Part shown: one piece after another, positions 48,440 through 61,144 of the stretch
Numbering within the stretch: position 1 is the stretch's first letter
Layout of the letters: each line of letters opens with the position of its first letter
Assembly (NCBI GenBank): GCA_025175895.1
Contig: CM046003.1
Location: forward strand, 43,233,335 to 43,297,334
DNA: 64,000 nt
Direction of reading: 5' to 3'
Origin: Wurfbainia villosa
Lineage: Eukaryota; Streptophyta; Magnoliopsida; Zingiberales; Zingiberaceae
Translations under genes and position numbers: made by a program
The notes under the pieces: model-generated
The model's database searches: none
What the model was told of the DNA's origin: nothing
The model's input: the letters and a program-made list of their open reading frames with translations, nothing else

Positions 48440-49202
48440 ATAATTTGGAGCCAAAACAAGTACTTATTAACTCATATTAGGTATCATATTTTTATTTCAT
48501 GAACGTCAAACAAAAGTCACTATTATTAACTTCAAGGTATAATTTCTTTACATCCCCAAAAATCAAATCAGAATATTTTAGGCACAAAATCAAATACATA
48601 ATGACTCAAATTAGATACTCTTTGTATCAATAAAATTTTTTATATAATTATCATAAAAATTTTATCAAAAATTGTATGTAATCAAGTATATTTACCTTGT
48701 TTAATCTTTTTTGCGCACTTGCTTGTTGCTCTCCTTGCTCGCTCTTATTGCATTTGCTTACTGCAGTGGGTCCTAGTGGTTGAAATAAGGGAGAATGATT
48801 TTCAAGGGGGTGAACAAATGGTTTGGTCAAGTGGAGAATGAACCGAGAGTTTAGGGTTACCGTTGGGGGAGGGAAGACGATGACTTGTTGGGAAGAAAAT
48901 CGATATTATCACATTTGTTGTTGTAGATCGCTAATGGTCAAGGTAGGAGAGTGTTAGGATGAGTTTCTGTTGGGGGAGAGAAGAAGATGGATTGTTGGAA
49001 GAAATGGAATCGGTGGGAGAAGATGAGTAAAAAGAATTTAACCAAAACAATGTAAATAATAAGGGTAAAAATGGAATTTCAACCTTGTAGGGAGTTAAAA
49101 CTAAGTTTTGGGTGGTTGTCAGATACCAAATCCTAAAAAAAATTACATAGGGACTGAATCCAAATATAAACATGGGCAGAGGGATTTTAGTCTAATTTAC
49201 TG
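48440..49202 (-). repeat. Right terminal inverted repeat of the MULE
   Basis: Reverse complement of 10305-11040, including the purine-rich 'GGGGGAGGGAAGACGATGAC' block near 48870 (CGTCTTCCCTCCCCC at 10390) and the outer TTTATATTTGG block (about 49160). One copy of the AT-rich inner module versus two on the left. Confidence 0.8.
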
Positions 49203-49211
49203 TTAGCATAA
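49203..49211. other. 9-bp target duplication of the MULE, right copy
   Basis: TTAGCATAA, identical to 10296-10304. Confidence 0.9.
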
Positions 49212-51716
49212 TACTCAACCATGAATAATTCATCTCATATATTTCATATGAAATTTTTATCGATCATCAAAGATAAATTTAAAAAGTGTTCACGGTCCAA
49301 CAATGAAGCTTGACTCCACAGTTACACTGTCCCTATAAAACTATTCAACGTTGAAGTCGTACTCTGCTTGCGAAGATAAACTCCTGAATCCATCTACTCA
49401 AGGTCATCCAATATATATTTTTTATATTCAATGTCGAACATACCTCAACAGAGGATTGAACTATACTTATCTATGAAATGTCCCAATCACTTTATCACTG
49501 CATCATACTTTGAAGTTATAAGTGTTTCATTATGTACTACTTCCCTTTGAGTGTCTATGTATAAATAGGAATGATTTTAGTGAACAAAAAAGAGTATAAT
49601 ATTCTCATATTAGACACATCACTTAATTCATCTAGTCGACTTGAACTTAATTCAATCGACTTAAAGCCCACATCAATCTACTTTGGATATGATTTTCTTT
49701 AAATGGTCTTCACTTTCAAATTTGAATAGCAACTCTATCTAATGGTTAGGCAACTAAAGACATATTAGTCAACTATCTAGTTGACTAAAACTTAAATGAA
49801 AATAAAATAGAAATATTATATTCATAGCTAATCAAATGTTAGTCGACTCCTTAGTTGATTAAGTACATTAGGTGACTAAAGTCATTCATCTCTAACAACT
49901 CGCTTAAGAATTTATCATTGCAATTTGACTTTGCCACCAAAGACATCTTTCATTAGATCTTAAGTTCCTAAGATGCAAGCCTCCAATGTTATCCCAATTG
50001 GTAAATACAAAAGAATAACTCTTAAATGGACAGAGATCAATTCCCAGGGTTTCACCGTCCTGGACTATCACCGACCCCCTCCTTTGCACTTGCCACATGA
50101 AATCTTGATTTATCTCCTCCACCGATAGGAGCAGTCGGAGGAGGCCGCTAATATGGCAGTTCTATTTTTTTTTTAAATCCCTAGGATGTAGTTTCACAGT
50201 TTATCTTATTTTTTTGTTATCAATACTACCACCTCGATGTTCCTCATCACTATTAGATAGTGCTATAAACACAAATTCAAAATTAAAGTTATAAGAATTT
50301 AAAAAAGAAATGCATAAGATACATGGAAAAATAAATGAGAAGTACTTAAAGATTTACCTGGTTTGGAACATCCAAATCTTAATCTATGATCTATGGACTC
50401 GTAAGGTGAGTATAGTCTGCTCCAAATGTCCTTGCATACATTTTAATAGTTACTATTCATTAATGTCAATTGACTATTTTGAATTATTAATTCACTAGAG
50501 CTTGATTTGCACATAATCAATTTTTGCTATCTACTATCTTCAGTTGACTTCAATCCGTTTCAGTCAATATTATCCATGCTAATCAACTTTGACATTGTCA
50601 ATTGATTCTTTTGGATAAGCTCAAAATCTTAAGTTGTTGAGTTGACTCAACTTTTACTCAATAGACTATTTGCCATGATAATCAACTCCTCTAGATAAGT
50701 TCCTAATAATAATAGTATTTTGAATTGATAATTAACTTACTCAACTGACTTGGCTTTAGTTAACTGCCAATCGGCTAATCCATTGCAAATTGAAACATCC
50801 CTTTTGTTTGGACAAAGCCTTAGTCTATTGCTTGGTCAACTAACCACCCATTAATTGACTGATTTGATGTTCAATTGACTCATCTTGTAATAGAACCATT
50901 TTGTTCACAATAATTTCAATACTAGTTGTTTATTTGGTCCACTAATTAGACATTAGTCAATTGAATTGTCATTCAATGAACTCTTCCAAAAAAAGAAACT
51001 TTATATTTGTGAATTTTCTACTTTTTGTTGACTTCTTAGTCGACTAATCATATTAGTCGACCGAATTGACCATTAGTTGAATGACCTATTAACTTTGTCC
51101 TTGAACATTAGTTTGTTGATCAAGTTCTCACCTAAGTAAAAGAATTATCCAACCCAATAATATGTCGCTCATAGTCCCTTACAACTCACATGCCAAGAGT
51201 TTTACATTTGGAACTTCTAACATGTCATGTATCAATCGACCTCGATGTATTGAGTCTTTTTATTTGCTAAGAAATCTCACCTCTAGATCTTTCATGTCTG
51301 TTAACTCTTGGACTTCCATACTTGCCAATATCATTTCAAGTTCTTTGTCAAATGTTCAATTAACCAAACCATTTTGTTTTCATCCATTTCCCAACATTTA
51401 TTGGACTTACATTTTCTAATAAATGTTCGATGGACCTCACTCCACTTAACTTCAGCTATTGTACTTACAACATAAGTGTCAAGTAACCTACTGTTATGAA
51501 TAAGAAGCAATGAGAAGAATACTATTATGATTGTTGCATCACAAGAGAAGAGTGAATAGCAATTCTTATTTCGTCGCTTATCAATCATGTGCTCATCTAT
51601 AAAGGTTAAGATACATAACAGAAATAAGACATAAAATAAATACAAGTACAAGTACAAATACAAATCAATTTTACGTGGTTCAATATCCTCGATTCCTACT
51701 CCATGACCTAACTACT
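49212..51716 (-). repeat. Degraded LTR-like region, left part
   Basis: No complete gene. From about 49620 the sequence is rich in short AGTCGACT/TCAATTGACT-type units, and near 51670 it has TTTTACGTGGTTCAATATC followed by TTCCTACTCCATGA. That resembles the minus-strand copia D LTR (about 558-595). It probably continues on the far side of the inserted LTR, at 62478. The first 400 bases may be native flank that once lay upstream of the AAE14-like gene. Confidence 0.45.
49904..50122 (-). pseudogene. Possible protein-gene fragment, multicopper-oxidase-like
   Basis: A 72-codon minus-strand frame with MWQVQRRGSVIVQDGETLG, then LCPFKSYSFVFTNWDNIGG. By eye its order resembles the SKU5-like oxidase region with a QQR...WQDG...CPI...F...DQIG pattern, but key residues (Trp before QDG, His) are missing. 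It may be a captured exon fragment or chance. Confidence 0.2.
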
Positions 51717-51843
51717 TGTGCAATCGATATCCTGAAGTTTTGATGTTTAGACAATATATTTGTTCATATGGTTAGTAGGAAGATTGCTAGTGCAATCAAT
51801 CCTAAGGAAGTGAACCTTAGACAGTGGAAGTGGAAGTCCTAAG

Positions 51844-53666
51844 TGTTGGACTTTCCGAGCCGCAAAAACCGCTTTTTGCGTTGCAGAAACACCGGAAGTC
51901 CGGCCACGGATCCGTGCGAAGATATATTAAAATAAAAACATGTATGTGCTAAGTAAACCTAGATCTCCCTTAGATCTAGAAGTTGAGAGTATTACCCTCG
52001 TAGCGACACCCTTCGCTTATCCCACTCATCCAAATGTTTCGCCGGAACTCAAGAGTGTCAAGTGAACACTCCTCTATTATTATCCACACAGACAAATGGT
52101 GGAGAAAAATACCTTAGAGTGTGCTAGCACCCTTTAGGAATTTCGGAAAGATGAGGGATGGGAGAGCTTGAGAAGGTGATCCAAGGAAGAAGATGAAGTT
52201 GGAGAGTACCTCACAAAATGAATTCTCCCATGATGAATAGTGGCTGACCACTTCAAGTTGGGGGGTTACATGCATGCATATAACTCCAAGAGCCAATGCC
52301 TCTTGGTCTCCCTCATGAGGTGGCACCACATGATAAGTCCATGATGATGTGGAGCATCATCATTGGCTGGCCATGCCAAGTCATCATCATGACATGACAT
52401 TTGGTCAAGTCAAACTTGACCTTTCATCTTCCCTCTCAAGTCAAGTCAAACTTGACCTCTTATCTCCCATGGTTGATCAAATCTAACCATTTGATTCAAG
52501 TCAATTTAATTTAATGAATCTCTATTCATTAATTTAAATTGATTTGATGAATCAAATCTAAATTAGACTCATTCAACACTTGAATCAAATTGAGTCCAAC
52601 TCAATTAGTCTAATTTGGATTACTCTTAATCCAATTTCGTTCATCCCATGAACCTAATCCTCATGGTTCATCATATGAACCAAATATCCATCTAATTTCC
52701 CTTTGTGCGTGACCCTAAAGGTTCTTGTAATGTTGGCAATATCCCTAAACCGATTTAGGAACATAAGCAATGAGCGGTATCTAGCAACACATCATTGCTA
52801 CCCAAGTTACAAGAATGTTGAGCTCCAACATCACCTTTGTGACTACTAATTGTGACTCTCACAATATGTGATAATGTTCCTCTATTCTTGACATCTAGAT
52901 TGACCAATTGAGGCATAGACCGTGTCATCCTCGGTACAATCTATATCTTGAACTCCAAGTAGACTCACTCTAATCAAATGAGCTCAATATCTCATATTGA
53001 CTCATTTGGGCATGGCCATGCACTTCGTGGTCTCACTCTATCAAGAATAATGATGTCTCTCCCGTCATATAGGAGGGATAGATCCCATCTACATCACTCA
53101 CATCCCTCTGCATAATTTGTCACATACCCAGTAATCGCCTTTATAGTCCACCCATTTACGGGCGACGTTTGACGAAGCCAAAGTATGCAACTCCTTATGT
53201 AGGGAACCATGGTGACTTCAGGTCTAAGGACTAATAGTCATACTAATAGCCACATGAGAAAGTATATGACACTCATATAATGATCTATGATACTTTCTCA
53301 TGGCGGATCATTCAGTATACATTCTCCAATGCATACTCATGTGTCAACTTGATATCTCATATCCATGACTTGTGAGATCAAGTCATCGTGTTGACCTACA
53401 TGCTAGTCTCTATGCATTAACATTGTCCCTGAATGTTAATACTTGACTAGGAATGATTAAGAGTAGTGTTCTCTATATCATCTCATTATCGATTCAACCA
53501 ATCGATTAATATAGATAAGAACCTACTACTCAAGGACATTATTATATTTAGTTATTTGGCACCAATACAAGTAAATATAATAACCATGCCTTTATAAATA
53601 GGAATATGATACAATAAAGTCCATACAACAATCATCATATGATTGACTATAGGACATTCACTAACA
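51844..53666 (-). repeat. 3' LTR of copia C
   Basis: Plus strand TGTTGGACTTTCC... to ...CATTCACTAACA. TATA-like TTTATAAAGG on the minus strand near 53590-53600. Includes AAGTCAAACTTGACC inverted motifs near 52410-52460. Confidence 0.9.
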
Positions 53667-53680
53667 ATCTCCCACTAGCA
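53667..53680 (-). other. Polypurine tract of copia C
   Basis: Minus strand TGCTAGTGGGAGAT next to the LTR. Confidence 0.7.
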
Positions 53681-53686
53681 CTAGTG

Positions 53687-54760
53687 TCAATCACCGTAGT
53701 ATCTAATATCCAATGACCTAGTGTGACCATCATGCTTTTTCTGTGTCAAAGCCTTGGTCAAGGGATTTGTGATGTTAGCCTCTGTGGATACTTTGCAAAT
53801 CTTCACATCTCCTCTATCGATAATCTCTCGAATGAGATGGAAGCACCGTAGTATGTGTTTGGTCCGCTGGTGTGAGCGAGGTTCCTTAGCCTGTGCAATC
53901 GCTCCATTGTTGTCACAATAGAGCTCTATGAGATTTGCTATGCTAGGCACCACCCCAAGATCAGTAATGAACTTGCGGATCCAAACTGCCTTCTTTGCTG
54001 CCTCAGATGTAGCAATATACTCGGCTTCTATTGTAGAATCAGCAACTGTGTCCTGCTTCGAACTCTTCCAGCTCACAGCGCCACCATTCAAGCAAAACAC
54101 GAACCATGACTGCGATCTATAATCATCCTGGTCAGTTTGGAAACTGGCATCGCTGTAACCCTTTACAGCTAGCTCCTCATCGCCTCCAAATATCAAGAAA
54201 TATTCTTTAGTTCTTCTCAAGTACTTAAGAATATTCTTGACTGCTATCCAGTGACACTCACCTGAATCTGACTGGTATCTACTCGTCATGCTCAGAGCAT
54301 ACGAGATATCAGGACGAGTACACAGCATGGTGTACATGATTGATCCTATAGCTGATGTGTAAGGGATCTTATCCATGCAGTCTCTCTCCTCTCTAGAAGA
54401 GGGACTTTGAGTCTTCGAAAGACTCACACCATGTGACATCGACAGAAGTCCCTTCTTGGAATTCTGCATGGCAAACCGTAGTAATACCGTGTCAATGTAT
54501 GTACTCTGACTTAGGCCAAGCAATCTCTTAGATCTATCTCTATAGATCTTGATGCCTAGAATACAGGCTGCTTCACCTAAGTCCTTCATTGAGAAGAACA
54601 TCCCCAGCCAAGTCTTCACAGACTGTAGCGAAGGGATGTCATTCCCATGAGTAGTATGTCATCCGCATACAATACAAGGAAGACAACTGTGTTCCCATTA
54701 ACCCTCTTGTAGACACAGAGTTCATCTTCATTCTTGATGAAACCAAACTATTTGATCGCA
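53687..54760 (-). pseudogene. Copia C RT C-terminal part and RNase H
   Basis: YADDILLM, the RT catalytic box, is at about 54665 in one frame. A one-base loss soon after shifts to the frame of FSMKDLGEAACILGIKIYRD, GSIMYTMLCTRPDISYALSM and the RNase H (YSDASFQTDQDDYRS, STIEAEYIA, YCDNNGAIA, HLIREIIDRGD). The stop is at the 53687 end. Family like Tork/Angela-type plant copia, low certainty. Confidence 0.85.
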
Positions 54761-55723
54761 TCATCGAATCGAAGATTCCAGCTCTGAGAGGCTTGCTTTA
54801 GCCCATAAATGGACCTTTGCAGCTTGCATACTTTCCCAGTATGCTGTGGATCTTAAAGAACCCTCAGGTTGTGTCATGTACATATCCTCGAGTAAGTTTC
54901 CATTCAGAAATACAGTTTTGACATCCATCTGCCAGATCTCATAATCGTGGTATGCTGCAATAGAAAGCAAGATCCGAATGGACTTAAACATCGCCACTAG
55001 AGAAAAGGTTTCATCATAGTCAATATCATGAATTTGCTTGAAACCTTTAGCCACCAATCGACCCTTATAGGTATGCATAAGTCCATCCATGTCAGTCTTT
55101 CTCCTAAATACCCACTTACACCCAATGGGTTTGACCCCTTCAGGTGGATTAACCAAAGTCCATACTTGGTTGGTGTACATGGATTCCATCTCGGATCTCA
55201 TGGCCTCTAGCCATTTCTCAGAATCTGGGCTCATCACAACTTTCTGATAGGAGGTAGGCTCATTCTCAATAAGTATAACATCATCATGGTCAGACAAGAG
55301 AAATGAGTATCTCTCAGGCTGACGACGTACCCTATCAGACCTGCGAAGAGGTAGGTCTACATGAACAGGTGCTTGTTCCGTAACTCTTTGTGCAATAATC
55401 TCATCACCCACAACACTTTGTGGTTCTTGTTCAACCTCCATCAAGGCCTCAGTGCTATGGTCCTTATCTTGAATTTCTTCAAGATCGAACGTACTCCCAC
55501 TAGTTTTTATAGAAACAAAATTCCTTTCTAGAAAAACCCCAGTCTTTGCTATAAACACTTTGTGCTGACTGGGAATGTAGAAGTAATATCCCTTTGTATC
55601 CTTGGGATATCCAACAAAATAGCACCTATCAGATTTGGGTCCCAGTTTGTCTGAGACTTGACGTCAAATGTAAGCCTCACAACCCTAAATCCTTATGAAA
55701 GACATCTTGGGATTTCTCCCTGT
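54761..55723 (-). pseudogene. Copia C integrase tail and RT N-terminal part
   Basis: Contains PIGCKWVFRRKTDMDG, GRLVAKGFKQIHDIDYDETF and MDVKTVFLNGNLLEDMYMTQ, the start of RVT_2. A frameshift near 54863 cuts the frame; YGLKQASQSW continues in another frame. Upstream, two stops (TAG at about 55685-55687, TGA about 18 bases on) lie in the integrase tail. Confidence 0.83.
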
Positions 55724-57646
55724 CTATATCGTATATGGTGTCTTTATCACAACCTTGGATGGTACACGGTTAAGGGTAAAGGCTATTGTGTCTAGAGCAT
55801 ATCCCCAAAAGGATATAAGAAGATCTGTGTGACTCATCATAGATCGTACCATATCTAATAGGGTACGATTCCTCCTTTCGGATATACCATTCCACTGTAG
55901 TGTTCCAGGAGGAGTGAGTTGGGATAAAATCTCACACTCAGCTAGATAGTCACGAAACTCATGGCTAAGGTATTCACCACCTCGATCTGATCGAAGTATC
56001 TTAATACTCTTGCCAAGCTGGTTTTGTACTTCATTCTTGAATTCTTTGAACTTTTCAAAGGATTCTGATTTTTGTGTCATAAGATACACATAACCATATC
56101 TACTGAAGTCATCAGTAAATGTAATGAAGTACCTATAACCACCTCTAGCAGCAACATTGAAAGGGCCACATACATCACTATGTATAAGTCTTAACAAGTC
56201 TATTGCTCTTTCATTGTGTCCACTAAAGGGAGTCTTGGTCATCTTGCCTAAAAGGCAAGACTCACATGTCTCATATGATTCAAAATCAAATGAGTCTAGT
56301 AGCCCATCCTTATAGAGCTGAGATAAGCGACTCTCATTTATGTGACCTAAGTGACAATGCCAGAGATAGGTTTGGTTCAACTCATTTGACTTGAACCTTT
56401 TGGTACTTATGTTATAGATAGGGCTCTCTAAGTCTAGAAAGTAGAGTCCGTTCATTAGAGGTGCACTACAATAGAACATATCATTTAAATAAACTGAACA
56501 ACATTTATTCTTTATTATAAATGTAAATCCTTTCTTGTCCAAACAAGAAACCGAAATGATGTTCTTAGTTAAGGCAGACACATAACAATATTCATCTAAT
56601 TCTAGTACAAGCCCAGAGGGCAGAGATAGATCATAAGTTCCTACAGCAACAGCAGCAACCCTTGCTCTATTGCCTACTCGTAGGTCCACCTCGCCCTTTG
56701 TCAATGCCCAGCTATTTCTCAGCGCCTGCACATTGGTACAAATGTGAGATGCATATCCGGTATCTAATACCCATGATGAAGAAATAGATAGATTGACTTC
56801 TATAACATTTATACCTGAAGTAGAAGTCTCACTTCTCTTCTTCTTAAGATCTTCCAAGTATGCCTTGCAGTTACGCTTCCAGTGTTCATCTTCCTTGCAG
56901 TGGAAGCAAGCCCCTTCCTTGGCCACCCCTCCTTTGGGTTTCAGTTCCTTGCCTTTTCCCTTGGCTTGGGACTTTCCCTTACCTTTAGGCTTGGCCTTGC
57001 CTTTCTTCTTTTGCACCATCAAAATGGAGTCAGATTTTCCCTTCTTAAGGTTGAGCTCAGCAATTCTCAACATGCTGAGCATCTCAGGCAGTGGCTTATC
57101 AATTTCATTCATGTTGTAATTCATGACAAATTGATTGTAGCTTTGTGGCAAAGATTGCAAGATCAAGTCAGTGGCCAGCTCTTGGCCAAGGGGGAATCTC
57201 AATCTCTGTAGGTTTTCTACGTACCCAATCATCTTGAGTACATATGGACCTACGGGAGTCCCATCTTGCATTTTGGAGCTAAACAATGCCTTAGAGACTT
57301 CATATCTCTCGTGCCTTGCTTGTCCTTGATATAGTTGACGAAGATGTTCAACCATATCATAAGCATTCATGAACTCGTGTTGCTTCTGAAGCTCAGAGTT
57401 CATGGTCGCGAGCATTAGACATGACACATCTAATGCATCATCTTGATGCTTCTTGTAAGCATCTTTGTCAGCTTGCGAGGCAGTAGCAGAAGGTGCCTCC
57501 GGAATGGGCTGCTCCAGGACGTACAATTTCTTTTCTTGGGTGAGAACAATTCTCAGGTTCCTGTACTAGTCCAAAAAATTTGCTCCATTGAGCTTGTCCT
57601 TCTCAAGGACAGAACGCAGAGAGAGTGTGTTCGTGTTTGTCGACAT
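55724..57646 (-). pseudogene. Copia C gag, protease and integrase core
   Basis: The ATG at 57644-57646 starts MSTNTNTLSLRSVLEKDKL; a TAG soon after replaces the Trp of the FLDWYRNLR block. Gag then runs from about 57526 with QGQARHERYEVSKAL and a zinc knuckle CFHCKEDEHWKRNC (about 56915-56870), preceded by a Lys/Gly-rich stretch. Protease VLDTGYASHIC follows (Cys to Tyr after DTG). Next are WHCHLGHINESRLS, CESCLLGKMTKTPF and the integrase core with HSDVCGPF, TDDFSRYGYVYL, SDRGGEYLS and WNGISERRNR (Asp, Asp, Glu present). TAG at 55724-55726 ends the stretch where Trp is expected. Confidence 0.88.
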
Positions 57647-58446
57647 AGTAATCTACAACATACAATGCAGAGAATTAATATCATATTCCTTTTATCATTT
57701 AATTAGGCCTTTAATCAAATGATGCTCCCACTGAATTATAAGAATTTTATAGAATCGAGTTATGGATGTGGTCAAACCACATTACTAGATTCATACAAAC
57801 TAGCTATAATTCTTATGGGACACGATCCACATCATACTAAGCCTTGAGTTAGCTTTGGCTAAATCGCCCAAGACTTAGTATAATCGGTGGGTAACACATT
57901 ACTGATTACATCTCTATGCAACTCTTGTTTATAGGATCAAGACCCACATTTACAAAAGACCTTGAGTTAGCTTTGGCTAAATCGCCCAAGATTTAGTGTA
58001 AATGCGATCTGATCCTATCTTTCCAACGGTTGGAATATGCCTATAGTTCTACTCGATCCAATTGAGTTAACTAGTTTTACTCAATCTAATTGAGCTTACT
58101 CTAACCCAAGCTGTGATAGGCGGGACCAAGATTATCCCTCCGCACCCTACCAAGATAATATGCGTTGCTATACTTTGGCAGATTCAACAACTACAAATGA
58201 TCGAGGTAGTGATGGGTATCAAGGACTTGGTAGGCATTTACGAGTTGATTCGATTAAGATCTAATCTAATAATAATGTGTATCATATACGCATTGAGGTC
58301 TTTATTATCCTACACTAGCATGCATCACATACATTCAAGCATTATTCTAGCATGCATCATATACATACAAGAAAAATATCCTAGCATGCATCATATACAT
58401 ACAAACATTATTCTACTAGCATGCATCACATACATACATGCAAAAT

Positions 58447-58501
<55 letters not shown>

Positions 58502-59302
58502 CTGTGATGTGGTCATGACCCTACTACGATCTTCTCAAGCCAATGAGAAGATCGGATGGTCAACTTAGGGCTAGCGGCTTCTCCAAGCGCTTCCTTTGAC
58601 CGCCATGTGTCATCGACACCCTTCTCGTAACTTCGTCTACAAGTGGACTTTCCACCGCTCCATTTTGTACATTACAAATATGAAACTTGAGTTACATTCG
58701 AGTCTAAAACTATTTACAACTAGAATTTCAAAATAAGAGGCATGACGTGCAAGTCGCATACATTATACAACACGCACAATCACAAAAATGACACATAGGC
58801 CGTATTATGAATTACAACACATCATCATCCAATCATATTGGGGTTCTTGGGTCATGAAAATCATAGAATTATACATAATTCTAAATTATGTATTTTTACA
58901 AAATATTTCTATAATTTTTCCTATTTTTTTTTTTCAATTTTATGAGTCACCTCTCCGTAACGGTCCCGCTAAGCGGTTTTCGGGCGCGATCGTGGGACAA
59001 GGCCCCTTTCGGGGATAGGGGAAGTGCCCCCACTTGCAAAATAAACTTTGCGAGTGTCCCTACTATGATCTTAAAGTGACTTAAGTCGCTGTCCTAAAAA
59101 CCTAAAGCGAGAACTTGCCGTTTCGGAGAGTTTTTCTCGATGGTTGAAGCGTACAAGTGTCCCAACACTCGTTGCTTCGACTTTTCGAGAAAAATACCCA
59201 AAAATTCGATAAAAATAGGAAATTTACAGAGACATAAAAATCAGTAATTTTTATATCTAATACAAAAACTACAAAAAGGAAACACATACATGCTTCGCAC
59301 GT
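57647..59302 (-). other. Copia C long 5' leader
   Basis: About 1.66 kb between primer site and gag, non-coding. It includes a direct repeat of CCTTGAGTTAGCTTTGGCTA (57842 and 57961, about 119 bases apart), an AGCATGCATCACATACATAC-type short repeat (58315-58440) and a (TA)n microsatellite at 58450-58494. A GC-rich stretch lies at 58960-59030. Confidence 0.65.
58450..58494. repeat. (TA)n microsatellite
   Basis: About 22 uninterrupted TA dinucleotides. Confidence 0.95.
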
Positions 59303-59315
59303 GGCTCTGATACCA
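59303..59315 (-). other. Primer binding site of copia C
   Basis: Minus strand TGGTATCAGAGCC one base from the 5' LTR end; initiator tRNA-Met type. Confidence 0.88.
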
Positions 59316-59316
59316 C

Positions 59317-61139
59317 TGTTGGAATTTCCGAGCTGCAAAAATCGCTTTTTGCGTTGCGGAAACCCCGGAAGTCTGGCCACGGATCTGTGTGAAGATATAT
59401 TAAAATAAAAACATGTATGTGCTAAGTAAACCTAGATATACCTTAGATCTAGAAGTTGAGAGTATTACCCTCTTAGCGACGACCTTCGCTTATCCCCCTC
59501 GTCCAAACGTTTCACCGGAACACAAGAGTGTCAAGTGAACACTCCTCTATTGGTATCCACACGGACAAATGGTGGAGAAAAATACCTTAGAGTGTGCTAG
59601 CACCCTTTAGGAATTTCAGCAAGATGAGGGATGGGAGAGCTTGAGAAAGTGATCCAAGGAAGAAGATGAAGTTGGAGAGTAACTCACAAAATGAATTCTC
59701 CCATGATGAATAGTGGCCGACCACTTCAAGTTAGGGGGTTACATGCATGCATGTAACTCCAAGAGCCAATGGCTCTTGGTCTCCCTCATGAGGTGGCACC
59801 ACATGATAAGTCCATGATGATGTGGAGCATCATCATTGGCCGTCCATGCCAAGTCATCATCATGACATGGCATTTGGTCAAGTCAAACTTGACCTTTCAT
59901 CTTCCCTCTCAAGTCAAGTCAAACTTGACCTCTTATCTCCCATGGTTGATCAAATCCAACCATTTGATTCAAGTCAATTTAATTTAATGAATCTCTATTC
60001 ATTAATTTAAATTGATTTGATGAATCAAATCTAAATTAGACTCATTCAACACTTGAATCAAATTGAGTCCAACTCAATTAGTCTAATTTGGATTACTCTT
60101 AATCCAATTTCGTTCATCCCATGAACCTAATCCTCATGGTTCATCATATGAACCTAATCTCCATCTAATTGCCCTTTGTGTGTGACCCTATAGGTTCTTG
60201 TAACGTTGGCAATGTCCCTAAACCGATTTAGGAACATAAGCAATGAGCGGTATCTAGCAACACATCATTGCTACCCAAGTTACAAGAATGTTGAGCTCCA
60301 ACATCACCTTTGTGACTACTAATTGTGACTCTCACAATATGTGACAATGTCCCTCTATTCTTGACATCTAGATTGACCAATTGAGGCATAGACCGTGTCA
60401 TCCTCGGTACAATCTATATCTTGAACTCCAAGTAGACTCACTCTAATCAAATGAGCTCAATATCTCATATTGACTCATTTGGGCATGGCCATGCACTTCG
60501 TGGTCTCACTCTATCAAGAATAACGATGTCTCTCCCGTCATATAGGAGGGATAGATCCCATCTACATCACTCACATCCCTCCGAATAATTTATCACATAC
60601 CCAGTAATCGCCTTTATAGTCCACCCATTTACGGGTGACGTTTGACGAAGCCAAAGTATGCAACTCCTTATGTAGGGAACCATGGTGACTTCAGGTCTAA
60701 GGACTAATAGTCATACTAATAGCCACATGAGAAAGTATATGACACTCATATAATGATCCATGATACTTTCTCATGGCGGGTCATTCAGTATACATTCTCC
60801 AATGCATACCCATGTGTCAACTTGATATCTCATATCCATGACTTGTAAGATCAAGTCATCGTGTTGACCTACATGCTAGTCTCTATGCATTAACATTGTC
60901 CCTGAATGTTAATACTTGACTAGGAATGATTAAGAGTAGTGTTCTCTATATCATCTCATTATCAATTCAACCAATCGATTGATATAGATAAGAACCTACT
61001 ACTCAAGGACATTATTATATTTAGTTATTTGGCACCAATACAAGTAAATATAATAACCATGACTTTATAAATAGGAATATGATACAATAAAGTTTATACA
61101 ACAATCATCACATGATTGACTCTAGGGCTTTCACTAACA
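59317..61139 (-). repeat. 5' LTR of copia C
   Basis: 1823 bp, same length as 51844-53666, with scattered substitutions and no net indel. Drives the minus-strand transcript. Confidence 0.9.
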
Positions 61140-61144
61140 CTAAG

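Larger units (their letters stand above)
10305..49202. mobile_element. 38.9-kb composite Mutator-like element with mudrA and ULP1-like genes
   Basis: The outer ends are inverted: the left reads GTAAGTTAGAGTAAAAT and the minus strand of the right end reads GTAAATTAGACTAAAAT, continuing as matching sequence for several hundred bases. Both ends are flanked by TTAGCATAA. Inside are a minus-strand MULE transposase and a plus-strand ULP1-like gene. The arrangement resembles ULP-carrying MULEs such as Kaonashi. Five later elements are nested inside (gypsy, a copia within it, solo LTR, TRIM, copia B). Subtracting them with their duplications gives about 12,008 bp. Both resident genes are damaged, so this copy is not autonomous now. 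Confidence 0.9.
51844..61139 (-). mobile_element. Ty1/copia element copia C (9.3 kb)
   Basis: Two LTRs of exactly 1823 bp (51844-53666 and 59317-61139), exact duplication CTAAG (51839-51843, 61140-61144), primer site at the right LTR and purine tract at the left: minus-strand. Gag-pol spans 57646-53687 with several stops and frameshifts. Equal LTR lengths suggest recent insertion, though several substitutions are visible within the first 150 bases. Confidence 0.92.

Noticed and set aside
58113..58568. 151-codon plus-strand frame with an IYIYIY run
   Set aside because: Created by the TA microsatellite and short repeats in the copia C leader.
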